Source: Galerina marginata (taxonomy: Eukaryota; Basidiomycota; Agaricomycetes; Agaricales; Galerinaceae). Taken from it: 64,000 nt of DNA. Made by a program: the position numbers and the translations under genes. Below the pieces are notes generated by a model. The model ran no database searches and had not been told where the DNA came from. It worked only from the letters and a program-made list of their open reading frames with translations. The DNA is taken from contig JAECYW010000004.1 of NCBI GenBank assembly GCA_023014335.1, forward strand, positions 1,302,001-1,366,000, written 5' to 3'. Positions 1 through 13,018 of the stretch are shown piece by piece; the stretch's first letter is position 1, and each line of letters begins with the position of its first letter.

Positions 1-613
1 TAGATTCAGGACTGCCTATTCCGGTTGTTCACCAAGTAAGCAAAACCCTGGTGAATTCGGTCCGCACACTGTACCTGCTGATTAAAAACGTTTAATCAGA
101 TTGACCTCCATCCTTTCATGACCCGAACGGAGATTGTTGAGTATTCTAGGAAACATGGCATGGTCCTCGAGGTGAGCATATGATCCACGATATTGTCTTT
201 AAGCGGGTTCAAAGCTGCCTGAAGGCTTGGGGACCACTAGTACGAGGATACAGATTTAAACATCCGGTGGTCGTGGAGCTCACCCACAAATATAACAAAG
301 AGCCTGCCCAAATCCTGCTGCGGTACTCCCTCCAGAAGGTATGCATGTCAGAAGTCTAGCCCCTGCTCTAAAATGTATTGATCTCCGTGGACTGGCAGGG
401 CTACATTCCCATACCTAAATCAGCTTCCCAGCCACGAATAATCGCAAATGCTGACCTTTTCGACTTTCATCTTACGGACGACGATGTCGAAAGGTTAAAT
501 CAATTAAACGAAGGTCAGTAATCTTTCCACCTTGATTGCCCCGACGGAGTTAAAACATTCCCCATGCCTGAATAGACCTGGTTATTGACTGGGAGCCCAC
601 TGAATGCCCATGA
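1..613 (+). CDS. Aldo-keto reductase, C-terminal part (5' end outside window)
   Basis: The exons read as 1..35, 100..171, 225..338, 399..513 and 576..613, with every junction in frame and GT-AG. The peptide carries hallmarks of the aldo-keto reductase superfamily: PVVHQIDLHPF (the family's VNQIELHP strand), HPVVVELTHKYNKEPAQILL (the helix before the cofactor loop) and IPKSASQPRIIANADLFDF, whose Lys-Ser and Arg...Asn bind the 2'-phosphate end of NADPH. Family members are cytosolic (alpha/beta)8 barrels that reduce aldehydes and ketones with NADPH. The catalytic Asp-Tyr-Lys-His residues lie upstream and cannot be checked. The protein ends DWEPTECP, close to the usual family C-terminus. Substrate cannot be inferred. 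Confidence 0.9.
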
Positions 614-2344
614 AGAAAAAGAAGAGGCGCCAACCTTCACAGCGTCAATCCTTGATACTTTCACGCATTGGAAGATCGGATGAGCTCACGTTATTTTCAT
701 AGTATCGGCAAATCTGTTTTGTAGTTAATCTCGGACAGTTCCATCTGGTTTATAATCGCCATGAGGACTAAAGAAAGCACCTTTGACGAGCAAACGAGGC
801 AACCTCCACTGATTTTCACTACGATAGACTCACTAACGTGCGGTTATGGTTATGGACCATTTAATATCGGGATCAAAAGCCAAAACCATAGACACGATCA
901 TACTACTGTCAGCCAGAATGCGGGTGGGGTGTTCAAGTGTTGGGCTTCTTTATTGGCTGCCTTCGTTCCGGGACCGATTGCTCCAGGATCTCTGGAGCCA
1001 TTCTCCTGGGCGCTTTCTCAGCCCGCTCATTTGGCGAAGTTTATTTATGCCTTTGACGTTGTCAAATTGCAGGGCTTTCTACTCTCCTTCATACGGTCAT
1101 TAATTATGAGAGCTGTGATCCGACATCACGCGGACGCGCCACCAACAACTCAACTCTCATCCACCAGGCAACAAGAACCTGCATTCGGTTCTGAGCTTTG
1201 TCGGCCTGACCAGTACGGATGGCTCGGCCTTTACCTCACGCTCGATTTGTCGAAAGCCGTGAAGGAAGGATGACTGGAGGGAAAACTTGTACCGTAAGCC
1301 TGCCTTTCCCAGCATTTGCAGATCTTGCTTGATAGGCAAGTAGTCGTCGCAATTGTCGCTCGACACTCGACATGTGCTGCTGAATACGACCTGAATGAGC
1401 GATTTTGAAGTCGCCGATCTGTCAATGCGTTGAGTGATGTGGTTGAATGAATACTTATCGAGAACTCGCGAGTGATGAAGAATTTTTGCTCGGCGGAGTT
1501 TATCGGGTACTTGAGTCGTTAGTTTGAAAGAGATATGTCGCTTCTCGGACGCTGAAAGAGGCGGAGAGTGCCGCCGCTGGCGTCCATTGATGGTGTGCAT
1601 TGTTGGGAAAGGAGCGGTCGCATTTGACTGGCAGTGTGATATTACTCGCAATTTGGGAAAACTCTGAGGGTTCATGCCGTTACATTCGTGAGTGTGGAGA
1701 CTAGATATCATCCCCATGGTTAGAGGGGAAGGGTGATCTCCATATAATATCGCAAGTCATTGGGTGTTGACAATTCGAAGGTGTGCCTTTGTAACCAATG
1801 GATTAACGTGGAAGGTGTATCTGTTGCGTGTCCAAGCGCTAGCCGACAAGGTATCTGCTAAATGGGAATGAAATATGTAAGTTAAGCGTATGGAAAAGAG
1901 CTTCCTCGAACAGAGGATAGAGGGCCATTATGGGCTTACTTGCAATCACAGAAGCCATTTCAACGCCGACCTGGTGGCGGTTAAGATGAGGGCTTTCAAT
2001 CAGCGGCAAGAAACCGAAAGTATGCCACGGCATATTCCGGCCGCCGGTCTGAGCAGTGAACAGTTGTACTTGATGCTCGATTTCTCCTACTTGGTTTTCT
2101 CTTACTTACCTACTACCTAGTTGCAGGAACCCTCCAGTGAGAGTGGGCACCCTGGAAGAAATAGTCAGAAACAGCACAGAGGATGACTGATCCTTCTCAC
2201 TGCCAAATTTGGGCAACGAAGGACGGCGATCATATTTCATCAAAGTCTCCGATTTCCGCACGGTTGTTCTTGAATTCACCCCATCAAACATGACATGCAT
2301 GACAGGCAATCCTCTCTCTGCTTTTCCTCCCTTTGAATCTGACA
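614..2344. other. Intergenic, no supported gene
   Basis: About 1.7 kb. It holds long open frames on both strands (761..1273 plus; 1157..1717 minus) that overlap each other, lack recognisable domains and do not extend through plausible splice sites. The last part should contain the promoter and 5' leader of the F-box gene. Confidence 0.5.
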
Positions 2345-4682
2345 ATGGCTCTTAGATATACAGCTGATATTCTCACATCCGAAGTATGGGAAAGGATTGC
2401 TTTCTATGCGGTGGCATCGGAGGATACATTCTTAGGGCCTCCTTCCATGATATGCTCCTTGGCGCTTCTATCACGCCTCGTGTATGACCAAATCTCTTTC
2501 AAAAATAATCCCCGTCTCTACGCAAGGATTTTTCGTTTTAAATTCGACGCCTCCGCACCAGCACGACGTTTATCAGAGCGATGGCGCACCACAAAATGTT
2601 TGGCCTCAGAATTAATCAAACGTTGTCGGGCAATGAAACGCATCAAAACGAAAGACCTCGATGTGGATGATGTTTGGACGGTCTACTTGATGTGCGTCTC
2701 TCTATGTTCCTGAGTTCAAAATAACTTAAAGATAAGACCTTGACAGGATGTCAGAGAACGATGGGAAAAATGAAGCGCAGCTTATCCAGTGGGCTGACTT
2801 GAAATCGTATTTAAGAGCCTTGATCATTTACCGAGCCACCTCCTGTGATTTGACATGGTTTAAAAACCCTACTCTTGACTCACTTGTGGTCTGGTTGCTG
2901 TGGGAGACTAGTGAAAGAGGTAAAAACCTGCCTAGTTGGACTTGGAGGGTATCTCACAGTTATCCATATTCGCAGAATCAATCAGAGTAGAAGGTTCAGG
3001 ATCGGACTTTCGCGAGTATCTTCTAGGACTTCTGCACTCATTTATTATTACGGGTTATAGGGTAAGTATCCACGCTTCAAGCTCATGGTCCTTTGTTGAT
3101 CCATCCTCAGCATTCGTCAACCTATGGCCCAGACACATATTTCGCCCTACCGCTATGCAACGCATTGTCCCGTGGAGATATAACCGGTTGGCAGTCGTCT
3201 CCAACATCGGAAATTGTTCACTATTCTCATCGGGTTCAACTTGCCTGCCCGGTGGTAGCGCCAGCTGCAGTGCTTTCACTGGTCGTGCAAGCCGATGCCT
3301 TTCAGGACCAAACGAATATCCCTCTATTTATATCTCAGCTTCCTCTGAACAGAGCTGATGCTATTACACAGGGACAAACAGGTCCCACCGTCGCGGATGT
3401 CCTTGACTTTCATCTCAACACTCGCCCTCCTACTTTGACGAGTTGCAAGCTCGTTATTGACGGCGAATTTATTGAAGATCTCGAAGTAATTCAAAATGCA
3501 TGTGTGGACTCCAACGAAAGCGGTCGACAAGGAAGCTTTCGTCACGACGAAGACTGGTACCGCCTAGTAGCGTGCCATGATCCTTGGATTGGCGATTTGC
3601 CTCTCCGAGGGGCTGTCTTCACTCCCGGTATGCTGGCTGGATGCTGGGCAGGCCGGTTACTGGTATGTATGCCCAGTATATCGACAGAGTCGAAGGACTG
3701 AACTTCTGACTCCAGGTGGCAGATTTCGAACTATACACTTCGTTGATTAACCACCAATTCAACCCTTCCACCGTTTCCGTTCGACACGAGCCCTTGTACT
3801 GGGAATTAAAGGAACACCATTGTCTCTCGCCAAATGACCCTCTCACTGCAGGGATGGATGACTGGGGGGATGATCTCCTTAATGCATGGGTGCCGCGAGG
3901 TGCCACCTTCACTCATCTGGAGGTAGACCTGTTTTTTTTCTTAGTGGGTATTTTCGTTTATGTACCTCATGTGCAGGATTCTCTAGAGGTGTACGATCCA
4001 AATACTGGGCATACTGCCATATATGAAACGGTAATTTCCGGGAATGCGGCTCTTTATTCTTCTACGTCGGCGAGTGAGAAGCTTTCGAGAAGCTGGATCT
4101 CTGATGCATCGGATGGGGAGATCGCCGGCTTGCGTACCGTTGAATCGGGTTTCTCAAATCAGGAAATAATGCTTGATTCTACCTCCACCATCGACGACGA
4201 CGACGAATACTGCGATACAGTAAGGCTTGTATCGTTGTTTTACTTGAGGAATGAATGCCTGCTCATCCGCCTATATAACAGTCACCGTTCGACTGGGATC
4301 TCGGACATTTTGATCACAGGAAGGGTCAGTATAATCCATTGAAATCGATTCCCTCGCTCACTGCTAAATTTCAGACCGGTGAAACCTACGGAGAGGCATG
4401 GGGTCACTACGAAATTGTTGGGCGAGTGAGGCCGTGGGATGGTCTAGTTGTTCTTCTTCGCGTTCCCGTGTGTATAATTACTTGTTTTTTAAAGGCATCT
4501 GCACTAACCTTTCCCGGCAGAGCAACCCTCTCGAACAACACTTGGGGAGGTGGATATTCAAAGGTTATTTACATGACCAAAATTTTGTGGGTAGATGGAG
4601 AGAAACCTCTACACCATTGGATTCGATAGGTTATGAAGGCGGATTTGTGGTTTATAAAACGAAACCAGCAAGGGAGCTTTGA
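2345..4682 (+). CDS. F-box domain protein (Agaricomycete type)
   Basis: Eight exons give 655 residues: 2345..2691, 2747..2919, 2976..3061, 3111..3662, 3716..3922, 3977..4324, 4375..4467, 4521..4682. The N-terminus (ILTSEVWERIAFYAV, then NNPRLYARIFRFKFD) is the F-box-like start of a large family expanded in mushroom genomes. Later blocks also match it: HDEDWYRLVACHDPWIGDLP, LKEHHCLSP, GRVRPWDGL and the terminal LGRWIFKGYLHDQNFVGRW...GYEGGF. F-box proteins recruit substrates to SCF (Skp1-cullin-F-box) ubiquitin ligases; the target here is unknown. The start at 2345 is preferred; an in-frame ATG at 2333 would add four residues. The exon 2/3 junction uses the CGCAG acceptor at 2975, the only nearby one that keeps frame. 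Confidence 0.85.
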
Positions 4683-5983
4683 TTTACAACTCTGGTGTAC
4701 TTGATTGTTATTATTTCTTGATTGCATTCCAATCTGTAGTACGACCTTTCTTTGTGTTCCATTCTTGCGCTTCCGCCACACCTTCCGTCTCTATTTCCTC
4801 GAATCTATATTCGTATTTTGGGACACCAAAACCAGATTATTGGTGGCTCGCGCTCTTCAGCCAAAGTCCAGGCCAGCGGGTGCTTTTATTTATTATTAAA
4901 CGCCAGCCTTTAGATTGTCAGACTACCCGCCCATTCGGGGCGAACCCTGACAACCGAGCTGACCTAACTCAGCGAACCACAAGAGGAGCAGGGGTTTGGT
5001 TCGCTGGCTTTGAATTTCTGATTATCCACTTCTTGTGCCCTTAAAAGGAAAGCGGCACAATACTTGGCTCGAGTCAACCCGACCGGAATATGAGAGCCTG
5101 AGGCAACGTAAGCCTTCTTGCACGCCTTAAACCACAGCCCTGTCCCCTCGGAGAAAAGTATTCGAACCTGCGCGCGCCCCTTTCAATGGATCTCATCATT
5201 TATCGCAATGACAAGTGCCGATTATTAACGCCCAACCCAGGGAGGAAGTTCTGGAGATATTCCCCGTGCAGACATTCAAGGTGGGATGTTTTCCATATTT
5301 GTTAAGATTTGAAACGTTATCATAAATTTTGGTACTGGACTCAGATAACGAATCCGCTCGAGGCTTAGCCTTCTTTGCGCTCACCACTCTAGTAGATATA
5401 CAGCGCTGTAATTATCCACGGACAACGTATGGGGAATGAAGAAGATTCTGTATGACCTTTCAGAAGAGATATACAAGTACGGGAATGCTCCTGACTACTT
5501 AGTTCACAAACAATAGTGGTGCGCATCCCAAGCAAGTCGTTCTGGACATCAGGATGGCCGGAGCTAGATAGAACACAGGAAATACATTGAATGAAATGTC
5601 TCCTTTGAGATGGAAGTCACCAATGGTTCGGCGATTCAGATCTTCGCTGCATCCCAGAGCATTTACCGCTTTAAGGTTGCTTCAAGGCCAAAATCCGGGC
5701 GGCAGTTCCTGTAGGAAATTCTCACAAAACAGGTGCATGAAGTTGACAGGTGGCGTCGATTGTATGTCATGTAAACAGCTTCGAACAACGTACCCCCCTC
5801 ATTCCCAGTAAAGATCGTTGGATGCCTTGAAAGGGTGGTTGCATGAAGCCTCGATCATGGCTATCGATCCGGTACCAGATTGGATTCATAAACTAGAGGC
5901 AACGGGCGGATGATAAAGAGGCTCACCTTCCCCGCAACTCATCCCACAACCTCATTGTCGAACAACCTCAAGCTCCCACCAGA
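4683..5983. other. Intergenic, no supported gene
   Basis: About 1.3 kb between two plus-strand genes. Short frames only, none with a recognisable motif or splice logic. It presumably holds the 3' end of the F-box transcript and the promoter of the WOPR gene. Confidence 0.5.
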
Positions 5984-7749
5984 ATGACGAGCAACCCAGA
6001 CGTTCCTCCATTTACTGGTTATGTTGAGACTACCGTCAACGCTCTTCGCCTTATCCATGCCGCTCGACAAGGGGTCATCCCCCGCATTACTCGACGTCTC
6101 AATGATTCCGAACGCAGGTCCATGATCAAGTCTGGTGCCGTCTTCGTCTTCAGTGTCGAGGAGAGCGGCATTAAGCGATGGACGGGTGAGTGTTTGATTG
6201 GGGATGCCTATTTGTAAAGCACTAACCTTCCGCTATAGACGGTTTGTTATGGTCTCCATCTCGAATCGTTGGCAACTTTTTGGTACGTTCGATGTTTATC
6301 GCTTGCATGACAGAAGCTAAAATTTGGGCAGGTTTACCGAGAGATCAACGAAAGGACGAGCAGTAGAGGAAACCACAAGAAACCATACCCCAGCGACGAT
6401 TCCCCGACTCGAGCTCTCCCTCGCAAGAGTTCCCCTGAACACCTATCAGTAGGCTTTGTCAAGTCCCATGGCGCCCTCGACCATGGCACATTCAAGGCCG
6501 GAGGGCTCGTCAAAAAGGTAAGAACACCCAATTGAAACGTACCGTTTGAACCATATCTAACCTGTTGCACTCCTCCAGACCATCACCGTCACCATAGAAG
6601 GGTCTGACTTGCACCTGATTTCATACTATACCCCCGAAGATATACGTAGCGGACGGCTCAAGGTAAGGATCACCAACTCTCAGTCACGAAAGGAACATTA
6701 CCGTCGTTTTAGAGACCATCATCGCGGTCGGATATCATGAGTCTCTACATGCCACCAGACATCTTCCGCTTGACGAACTTCCGTGTACCACCTAAAATCG
6801 AAAGAGGGCCTGATGGAAAGCCGAGATTAGTGTAAGGTATTACCATACCATTTAGATATCATTGTTAACGGCGCGGTCCAGCAGTGAAACCGAAGACGTT
6901 GAAACCGTTGATTGCAAAGTGGAAGACCAAGGGTACAATATCCCTGCTTCGCCAACCTGGTCAAATCATAGCCCTACCACACCTGTGGAGAATGGGTTCG
7001 GCGGTAGCCCGATGTACCCCCTGGGACCCGGGCAGGGAAACGGCGGGTCCAATGGGTACGGGCGAGGAAATCAAAATGAGAGATGGTCTAGCCAAAATGA
7101 TTCAAATTCCATCCTGGGCTCAGTTCAAAGGCAGGATATGAACTGGTCGCCTACCATCTCCACATTATCTTCGGGCCATAGCATGAGCCGCCGGCGAGAA
7201 AGTACCCATCTCCAGTCCGATACTTGGCCATCCATGCATTCGCACTCAACGACTCGTTGGCAAGCCCCGCCTCATGAGCCCGCTTCGTCGTCTTCGGCGA
7301 ACGGCTTGTACCAAGATCGGTCTCGAGCTAGGCCTAGCCATCCCTACGAAGACGGCCAAATAGTCAATCGCAGAGACAACGACAACGCGCAGCACAATCT
7401 TCCAGTCCGGTATACGCACCCAAACGGAACCCGCGAGGGGGCGTTGCAGCGCCTCCACTGGCATTCCCGGGACACGCCAGACCATCCACGAGACCTTCGA
7501 AGAGCACCTCAGAGTAACAGCTCTTTCTCCCCTTCTCCAACCATGCCATTCACTGCGCAGGGTTATCATACCACATATTCGTCGCCATGGACGTCACCCG
7601 ATGCCAACCTGTTAACAACCCCGACCCTACATTCCATTGCCACTCAGCCAGCGATTTCTTACGACGGAACGTATACTTCCCATGCGACCTCTGCTTCTAT
7701 ATCTAGTCCTGAAGAGTATGCCAGCGTCGAGGATTATCAAGACTCTTAA
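5984..7749 (+). CDS. Gti1/Pac2 (WOPR) family transcription factor
   Basis: Six exons (5984..6185, 6239..6282, 6332..6517, 6579..6662, 6713..6831, 6882..7749) give 500 residues. The first about 210 residues form the two-part WOPR DNA-binding fold: ALRLIHAARQGVIPRITRRL, then SGIKRWTDGLLWSPSRIVGN followed by FLVYREI; the second half has LVKKTITVTIEGSDLHLISY and GRLKRPSSRSDI. Family members (S. pombe Pac2 and Gti1, Candida Wor1, Histoplasma Ryp1) are nuclear regulators of mating, morphology and virulence-related switching. The remaining about 290 residues, mostly the last exon, are Ser/Pro/Asn-rich and disordered, as usual for the family. Its targets cannot be inferred from this window. Confidence 0.93.
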
Positions 7750-8337
7750 ACTAGTTTAACGTTCGTAGGGTCTCTTAATTTCTTGGAATCACGTACCAGT
7801 CTTCACTACTATTTCTTGTCGTATTTTACCTATTTTTTTGCTTGTGTAATAACGGCCTCTTGAATCTGCTTGGGGTCTTCCGGTTCCGTCCGTCTCGGGA
7901 AAGGCGATCATATCAGAAGTTGAAATGACTCCGAGGCGGCCACTTGTTTTTCACGCCGGACTATCCCTTGATCCAACCTTAAGTTCCTCTTCTAAAAGGC
8001 TGTCCACAATAATCGGTTAATGAAGCATGAATTATCGGTGTTTGGTATTACAATACAATCGTTCAAGCGAACGCAAGAAGGCAGGACACGGCGAAGGCCT
8101 GGGGAGAAGAAGGGCAGTTTTATTTCAAGGAGTGGTCGGCAGGTGGATGGACTCACCGAGAAATGAAAGCGTGCTCAATCAATGGTGCACGGTCAATGTA
8201 CATTGGGATTTGGGGTTTGAACCATGCCCAGGTGACGGAGAACACCTAATAGCCAAATAAGATTTCAGAACCCAAATAGGAATAATCACGGCATCGCATC
8301 GTGAGCGGGCACAGAAAAAGATCGGAAACCTATCTAC
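7750..8337. other. Convergent intergenic region
   Basis: The space between the 3' ends of the WOPR gene (plus) and TFB2 (minus). It contains only T-rich stretches and short frames; it is expected to hold both 3' UTRs. Confidence 0.5.
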
Positions 8338-10452
8338 CTAACCACTAGCACCTAGAGTGCGCCGTTCAATAAACCCTTTGATGTTTGCATGCCCTTCTAG
8401 GCTACCAAAGAAACAGCGTTTGGCAGGACTTTCCCAAAGTACAACCTCGAGCTCTTTGGCATAGTTAAGCACAAATTCATAATCAGCTTGCGAGGCGAAC
8501 GCGGTGTATAGGTAGCCTGCCAAGCAATTCATTTGGTTCATTGAGTAAATATTTCGTAAAAATAAAAAAAAGAAGTAGCACCTTCGCGAGATTTCAAACG
8601 GTTTCGTTCCAATTCCCAGAGTCTTATCTGGTCTTGCACCGTGACAGGAAGTAATGGGCTCTACAGCAGGCTTGTTAAAGTAGGTTCGGAATAGCGTAAG
8701 GTATTCGGAATACATTTTTTCGCATTTGTGGATGGGCATGAGTTACAAGGTAACTAATGATCTAGACAAATCAAAGGGAGAACATTAACGGCATGACTGG
8801 GAATAGGCGGGATTAGACTTACTTGGTCAGCCGATATTCCGTTCATGAGGGCCTTCTTGACGCTATCTCGTGTGATGGAACCAACGACGAGGTTCGGGAA
8901 GCGATACTTTAATGACACGAACAGGTTGAGAACGGCGGTTTGCAAGGGGTTGTCTGCGAATTGGAAATGAGAAGAACGCCTGATAAACGTCATAACGCAA
9001 AGTCAATACCTGTGTAAGCGTACACTCGGTAATTGGTTTCCAGAATAATGAAGCCCTCTTGAGGACCGGAACTAGTGCCGGTAGAGGTGGGAAGCGGGGG
9101 AGAAGAAGAAGTCAGGGTGGTCGAGAGACGGGTAGGGCTGAAACGCCGTGATGAGGACTTTGAAAGGCAAGGTCAGAGCCTTGATATGGTGGCACAAGTC
9201 CGTGGGCATACCTTTCGCTGCCAAATTAGGCCGTAGTCGCGCAGGTCTTCGAGCATTGCCTTTTGTGTACCGCTTAAGTTCTCAGTTGAGTATTCCTGTA
9301 AATGCAGTCGTAAACTTCGAGTCCATGGAAAATTGTATTAAAAGATATCACCCTGCCCAGCTCCATGGTCGAAAGCATGAATATAAACCCCAAAACCTCG
9401 ACCAAGTCCATTTGTCGTTCCTGGACAGCTAGTGAGTGCAGCCCTGAAACCTAATTTGATACTCACTTCGGAGAAATGAAGGTATTGGAGCAATAAGTCC
9501 CATAGCTGGTCGTGTGGTGAGTGGAGAAGAAACTGAAAACCTGCTGATGTAATTTGAAGGGAAGAGTTGCTGAAGGTGCCGATTTATCAGAAGATGATAT
9601 ATAAATCAACGAAGCAATATAACATACTGAGTTTTCGCCATCAAACCACTACGCTCCAGAAGAAATAGTACTCCTTGGGATGGACTATTTGCTGAACCCG
9701 CAGATACCATGTAGTGTAAGATAGTCTGTGCGTTGTATTATTATAAAGTGAGTGACAGAGTAAGGCCCAACACCATATACCTCCCATCGCTCTAAGGCGT
9801 ATCCATCAAGAGCTTCGAGGTCGATGCCTTGTCGTTTGTCATCCTTGTCAGCAGGAACACCAAAACTACCACTTGTTCCACTTGTAATACGAGATTAGCT
9901 TAATCGCGTGCAAAGAGATAAAACATAGAATCACCCTCCAGTGATGGCTTGCCGAAAACCTGATTTAAACGTGGCATTCAATGCCAGCTTAACGGCGGAG
10001 CTTGGCAATATGTTCAGGCGGCTTAATGTTGCTAAGGCGTCATCATAGAGCCTAGAAAACAATAAACCAGTGTTTTAGGGTTGTTTGTGGGCGTCAACCG
10101 TTTACTTTTTTCCTTCTCGGATGACCCATGCCGCCATAGTTGATGCGGCGATTGCGGATTCAAGCCAAAGTAGGTTCATAATTATTTGCCTCTCCAACGG
10201 CGCCAATAAACTGTCAACACTTGTAAGAAACTTTACAACATCGAAAGCGTGTCGAGAAGTCTACCGGAAGATCGAAAGACATGATGACGGTTTTTGGTAC
10301 AACCTTGTCAGCGTATTCTGTGATTGTGACTGCAAGAATGGAAGGAGAGCATGCGGTGTGTGTAAGGTCTCAGCATTGTCCGCGTAGCTGTACGGCGAGG
10401 CTGAAGGCATAAGATAAAGAAAGTAGGAAGGAACAGGACATTTCAAATTCAA
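8338..10452 (-). CDS. TFB2: TFIIH core subunit TFB2 (p52 homolog)
   Basis: Read on the minus strand, at least eleven short exons assemble into a p52/Tfb2 protein. In order: LTRLYQKPSSCLSIFR and LERQIIMNLLWLESAIAAST (N-terminal winged helices), LDGYALERWE, LHYMVSAGSANSP, ITSAGFQFLLHSPHDQLWDL, FIILETNYRVYAYT, LFVSLKYRFPNLVVGSITRD, LLPVTVQDQIRLWELERNRL and the C-terminal ASQADYEFVLNYAKELEVV...GHANIKGF. Tfb2 anchors and stimulates the XPB/Ssl2 ATPase in TFIIH, acting in promoter opening and nucleotide excision repair in the nucleus. The start is taken at 10452; an in-frame ATG at 10410 fits the conserved region equally well. The stop is at 8338-8340. It is head to head with NAS6. Confidence 0.92.
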
Positions 10453-10624
10453 AACTCGGACTTTCAGTCATCTGAGATCTCACAGAGCACGTGAGCTGAA
10501 GACGCGACGCGTCACGCGATAACTACGTAAGCCTAGTCGAGCGAGCTCTGCTAATTACAAGGTCCCTCCGCTACTCTCATCTACGTTCTACAGGCGATTA
10601 AAAGGCAGAACCTCCTTTAAATAA
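10453..10624. promoter_or_regulatory. Bidirectional promoter between TFB2 and NAS6
   Basis: Only 172 bp separate the two start codons. The interval contains CACGTG at 10488-10493 (E-box/bHLH site) and ACGCGT at 10507-10512 inside a CG-rich run; in yeasts ACGCGT is the MCB element of G1/S genes. That these sites act here is inference. Confidence 0.5.
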
Positions 10625-11919
10625 ATGTCTACACTAACGGTACATTCTGCTGCTCAAAATAGTAACGTTCGCTCCTCAGAACCGCACGAATTTGAAGGCT
10701 AATATTTGGTGTGCATCCAGACCAGTTAGCCCTTCTTCGGACTCTCCTTGCCGAGGATCCAAAGCTTGTAAACGCGGTGGATGTGGTATATACACCGATC
10801 ATGTCATTCTGAACCATACTGAGCATTGACTAAAAGGATGACCGGACTCCGCTTCATTGGGCAGCATCTTCTGGTTCCATTGACATCGTGCGGTTTCTTA
10901 TTGATCAGAAAGCTGAAGAGGACAAGACCGATGGCTCTGGATGGACCCCTTTGCATATCGCTGGTAAGTTACCTAGCTTCTTCTTGGTTTTTATCCCCTG
11001 ATTTGCATGTGGCATATCCCAGTTAGCGCAGGCCACGAGAACGTTGTTCAAGAACTAATCGGGGCTGGAGCCGACGTAAATAGGTAGGTTCCATGAACAA
11101 GCTCTGGTTAATGGCATCTTACTCTGTCCGACAGACAGAACGACAAAGGGTTAACCCCCTTGTAAGTGTCTGAATTTTGTCTCCTTGGCACTCGGAGGGC
11201 GACTTACATGTTCTCAATTCTCCATAATATCAAGGCATTACGCAGCATCTAAATCTCGCATCGATGTACGCTGTCATTTTTAAATTATCACGCGTTGCCT
11301 CTTCTGATGGTATTTTTCTTAGATTGGCAGGCTCCTGATTTCGAGGGGCGCAGATGTACGTATCCTTGACGCATATTCATGACCGAGGAGTTCTGTAACT
11401 TTGTGAAAGTTCAACGCACGGGACAAGGCCAATCAGCTCCCACTGTGAGCTCAAATTTTGTCCTTTTTTCCCTGAGGACTAAAAAATTCCTTATCTGCTC
11501 AGCCATCGGGCAGCCACCACTGGTTCAGTGGGATTTATTCGCCTTCTACTCGAATCATCAACGCCGTCCAACAAGCTGCGCCTTAACACGGGTGATCGAA
11601 TCGGTAGATCATTCTTTCGACGATCTACCAATGAGCCAGCATTGCTAATTTTTTTTTGCGCCATTTTTCTGTAGGAAATACACCTCTACACCTTGCCATG
11701 GATTCGGCCCATGCGGAGGCTGCTGTGCTTCTTATCAACGCAGGAGCAGATCGCACTCGTGTTTGTTTTGCATTTCTCCTCTGTCAAGTTCGGTGCTAAT
11801 GATTATTCCCCATCAAGGAAAACCTGGATGGCGAGACTCCAGATACCATCCCAGGTGTCGGCGACCAGGAGCAGAAACTAGCCCGGCAATATGTCAACGA
11901 TCATTGTGGAAAAGCATAA
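10625..11919 (+). CDS. NAS6: Proteasome regulatory-particle chaperone NAS6 (gankyrin homolog)
   Basis: Eleven exons (10625..10661, 10721..10785, 10837..10963, 11023..11083, 11135..11161, 11235..11265, 11323..11355, 11410..11444, 11503..11603, 11675..11760, 11818..11919) give 234 residues, the family's usual length. The protein is a stack of ankyrin repeats: DDRTPLHWAASSGSIDIVRF, GWTPLHIAVSAGHENVVQEL, GLTPLHYAASKSRIDIGRLL, QLPLHRAATTGSVGFIRLL and GNTPLHLAMDSAHAEAAVLL, ending GETPDTIPGVGDQEQ. Nas6/gankyrin binds the C-terminal domain of the Rpt3 ATPase and delays premature docking of the 19S base on the 20S core. All junctions keep frame. The gene is unusually intron-dense, ten introns within 1.3 kb. 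Confidence 0.93.
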
Positions 11920-13018
11920 CCCGCGCCAAGGCATCTCCGCCAGAAATGAAAGGATACAGGACGAGACACAATCGACATTTTGTACTATTTAGCCCCTAAT
12001 CACACTTTCAGCCCACCTCATGAATAATGCTGTAAAGACCTACCCCTGCAAATGGACTGACGGTTAAGCTTTGCAACGTTGAAAGTTCGAAGCTTAGGTC
12101 AGTAACTAAGGGTGAATTTTGTCCTTGTTTGACTCCTCTGAACCTCTCAGACGGTGGGTTGGTGCTTGGCACGGCTTATTATCCTGATGCCCTTGCCAGC
12201 TCACTTTGCTTTCTTCGTTGGTTCAGATCGCTTCACCGATTCCTCCGGCGAGGTTCAATTTCTTATCATCACGCCTCCGGTTTTCATTCGTTAGTGCGTG
12301 AAGGTCTGATTGTATCGGGTACAAGAGCTCCTAACGTTATTTCTATGACCCCCCTTTGCAAAATCTGCAATTCACTTCTGATGCAGACACCTAAATCAGA
12401 GCAGCTTTGATCTGAAATCAACTTTTATTCGGAAACCTGGTCGTGTCAAGCCATATCAATTCTCCTACCAACGAACCATTGACTATCTCGCCATTCCTCT
12501 CTACAGAAAAGCTTCTTTACTCTGTACTCCTCCCAAACACAACACTGATGGTCGTGGTTCAAAAATGCAGCACACAGCCTTTGCTGCCGATGGGGTATCC
12601 ACACCATCTTCCTCCATAGTCCAAGTTTTTCTGAGAGCCATGGATATTCCGACATGTAAATCCTTCTCTCACTCTCGCCCATAGGATTGGCCGCTGCAAT
12701 GCACAAATGCACATTTAATACCATACTCTGCCTTGTAGCCGGGTAAAGGCTCGGGGAGGGAGCAGTGATGGACCGCTAATCTTCCGAATTTGGGGCGTCC
12801 ATCAATTGTTACCCGTCAGCCGGCTGTGTTCGGCTATTGTGGCGAGGAAACAGTACATAAAGCAGCGAAAACCATATATCTTTTCTCCAAGCTAGTCTTC
12901 GCCCCCGTTACACCCACGAGCTTGGTCTTGTGTTTTTTGCACCTTCACCCTCTCTTCCCGGCGAAGAAAGATATTCGATCCTTCATATCTTCCAACGACA
13001 TTAACTCTATCGTTCATC
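11920..13018. other. Intergenic, no supported gene
   Basis: About 1.1 kb. Open frames at 12129..12410 (plus) and 12446..12724 (minus) show no domain, signal peptide or splice support. The last 200 bp include an AT-rich TATA-like stretch (ATATAT near 12870) about 145 bp before the next start codon. Confidence 0.45.

Noticed and set aside
761..1717. Overlapping open frames of 170 codons (plus) and 186 codons (minus)
   Set aside because: They occupy the same DNA on opposite strands, have no domain, signal or splice continuation, and resemble chance frames.
12129..12724. Two frames of about 92 codons on opposite strands
   Set aside because: No motif, no splice support, ordinary composition.
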